From Candidatus Latescibacterota bacterium (lineage in GTDB: Bacteria > Latescibacterota > UBA2968 > GCA-2709665), in NCBI GenBank assembly GCA_030746455.1, contig JASLMQ010000175.1:1-7077 (forward strand): a DNA stretch of 7,077 nucleotides, written 5' to 3'. A program made the position numbers and the translations under genes. How positions within the stretch are numbered: the first letter of the stretch is position 1; the number at the start of each line of letters is the position of its first letter. Below are positions 6,051 to 7,077 of the stretch, piece after piece. Under the pieces are notes generated by a model. The model was not told the DNA's origin. It saw only the letters and a program-made list of their open reading frames with translations, and did not search any database.

Positions 6051-7049
6051 ATGCAACGCAAATGCATCCACATCGGCGTAGGTGGACGGGGCCGCTGGCC
6101 CTGGCAGGCCTTCCCCTCGCGCGATGACTTCGAGCCCTGGCTCTTCGCCGACATCAATCCCGAGAACCTCGAGGCGGCCCAGACCGCGTGCGAGCTTCCC
6201 GACGAACGGTGCTTCGATTCCATGGCCGGTGCGATGGACTCCCCGCTCGCAGACGAGGCCGACACCGTCATCGTCATCACCCCGCCGGACCTCCACGGCG
6301 AGATGTGCCTGGACGCCGTGAAGCGCGGCAAGCACGTCATCGTCGAAAAGCCTTTCACCAAGAGCCTGGTTCAGGCCAAGGAAATCGTCGAGGAAGCCGA
6401 CAGACAGGGCGTCAAGGTCTTCGTCACACAGAACGCGCGTCTCGGCGGCGCCAACTGGACCCTGGCGCGCCTCACGCGAGACAAAGTATATGGGCGTCCC
6501 CTCTTCGGGCTGATCGACAAGGCGGGCTGGCGGCCCGGCGTGCATCACTCAGGCGAAGATGCCCACGCCTATCTCTGGGAGCGGGGCATCCATGACCTCG
6601 ACACCCTCCGCTGGGTCTTCAACGACGAGGCGAAGCGGATTTCCTGCATCAGCTTCAATCCCCCGTGGAGCCCCTACAAGGGTGGCGCGGGCGCTCACGC
6701 CTGGATCGAATTCAGGGGGGGCGCCACCTGCGCCTACACCTGCAACTTCTGCTCCCACACGAGTGCCAGCGTGCTCCGGGTGGACTGCGAACGGGCCAGC
6801 CTCGAGATCGCCGGTGACGGAATCAAGGTCGTCCACCAGGGCGAGAAGGAGCCCGAGACCGTTCCCCTCGATGACGCGCCGAACGCCTCGCACGCGATGC
6901 TCGACATGTTCAAGGCCTATGTCGAGGACGGTGTCGAACCCCCTTCCAGCGGCCCAAACAACCTGCAAACCGTGGCGCTGGTCGAGGCCGGCGGCGTGGC
7001 CTCCGATGAGGGACGGATCGTGGACCTTGACGACTTCCTCGCGGCCTGA
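6051..7049 (+). CDS. Gfo/Idh/MocA family oxidoreductase (third of three)
   Basis: A 332-residue member of the Gfo/Idh/MocA dehydrogenase family, distinct from the two upstream genes. The Rossmann loop is IGVGGRGRW (G9-x-G11-xx-G14), with D34 in LFADINPEN indicating probable NAD use. TPPDLHGEM is followed by VIVEKPF (E99-K100-P101). The substrate domain shows ERGIHDLDTLRWVF, with H181 and D184 in the positions expected for catalysis. The C-terminal half contains C227-x3-C231-x2-C234, which resembles a radical-SAM cysteine pattern, but here it falls on the family's beta-sheet and is probably chance. The start is supported by AAGGAGG upstream and by the glycine loop lying at the very N terminus. 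Stop TGA is at 7047-7049. A new ribosome site follows within 20 bases, so this gene probably continues into an operon beyond the window. The substrate is unknown, likely a sugar or polyol. Confidence 0.93.
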   Translation: MQRKCIHIGVGGRGRWPWQAFPSRDDFEPWLFADINPENLEAAQTACELPDERCFDSMAGAMDSPLADEADTVIVITPPDLHGEMCLDAVKRGKHVIVEKPFTKSLVQAKEIVEEADRQGVKVFVTQNARLGGANWTLARLTRDKVYGRPLFGLIDKAGWRPGVHHSGEDAHAYLWERGIHDLDTLRWVFNDEAKRISCISFNPPWSPYKGGAGAHAWIEFRGGATCAYTCNFCSHTSASVLRVDCERASLEIAGDGIKVVHQGEKEPETVPLDDAPNASHAMLDMFKAYVEDGVEPPSSGPNNLQTVALVEAGGVASDEGRIVDLDDFLAA

Positions 7050-7061
7050 GTAGATGGTGAG

Positions 7062-7068
7062 AAAGGAG
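7062..7068 (+). promoter_or_regulatory. Ribosome binding site for a gene beginning at the right edge
   Basis: AAAGGAG lies 13 bases after the stop codon of the third oxidoreductase. The window ends in GGAT; if the next base is G, an ATG would start at 7076, 7 bases after the site. This implies a following co-transcribed + strand gene. Another ATG at 7054 has no ribosome site of its own. Confidence 0.5.
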
Positions 7069-7077
7069 AAGAAGGAT

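Noticed and set aside
6729..6752. CxxxCxxC radical-SAM-like motif in the third oxidoreductase
   Set aside because: It lies in the C-terminal beta-sheet of a Gfo/Idh/MocA protein, not in a TIM-barrel context, and nothing else of the radical-SAM family is present. Probably chance.

Overview
The window is a roughly 60% GC bacterial chromosome segment. It reads as part of an environmental, probably uncultured lineage rather than a model organism. It carries six protein genes and no rRNA, tRNA, transposase, phage gene or CRISPR array that I can see. Several Gfo/Idh/MocA-type dehydrogenases together with gaps full of degenerate short repeats fit groups such as Latescibacterota, Poribacteria or Planctomycetota. 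That assignment rests on general impression, and no marker gene here settles it.

Layout, left to right. (1) The 3' part of an adenylylsulfate kinase gene (cysC, + strand) enters from the left edge, with its P-loop outside the window. (2) After an 89-bp convergent gap comes a minus-strand gene for an M14-like (zinc carboxypeptidase fold) protein that appears to have lost one zinc-binding His and the catalytic Glu. (3) A 334-bp gap follows, with eleven 12-bp tandem units and a 10-bp-period repeat. (4) surE (5'/3'-nucleotidase) is on the minus strand. (5) A 310-bp divergent gap holds a CATTGCGAG-type hairpin repeat. (6) Three + strand Gfo/Idh/MocA-family oxidoreductase genes follow, separated by 268 bp and 562 bp. 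(7) The window closes on a strong ribosome binding site whose gene would begin at or just past the right edge.

How the genes work together. CysC makes PAPS from APS, for sulfate reduction or sulfation. SurE removes phosphate from nucleoside monophosphates and may help dispose of nucleotides such as PAP or AMP, but no direct link is shown. The three oxidoreductases probably act on sugars, inositols or related polyols using NAD. They are clearly different from one another, and each has its own ribosome binding site and a long upstream gap, so they look like separately transcribed family members rather than one tight operon. No transporter or regulator is present to reveal the substrates.

The most unusual material is between the genes. 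Nearly every gap holds a different repeat family. The best candidate for something undescribed is a pair of roughly 100-bp elements at 5574-5832. Both begin with the same 20 bases and end with the same 15 bases, and their ends are complementary so each could close into a hairpin. A 14-bp perfect hairpin lies just downstream. I found no convincing new multi-gene system in the window.
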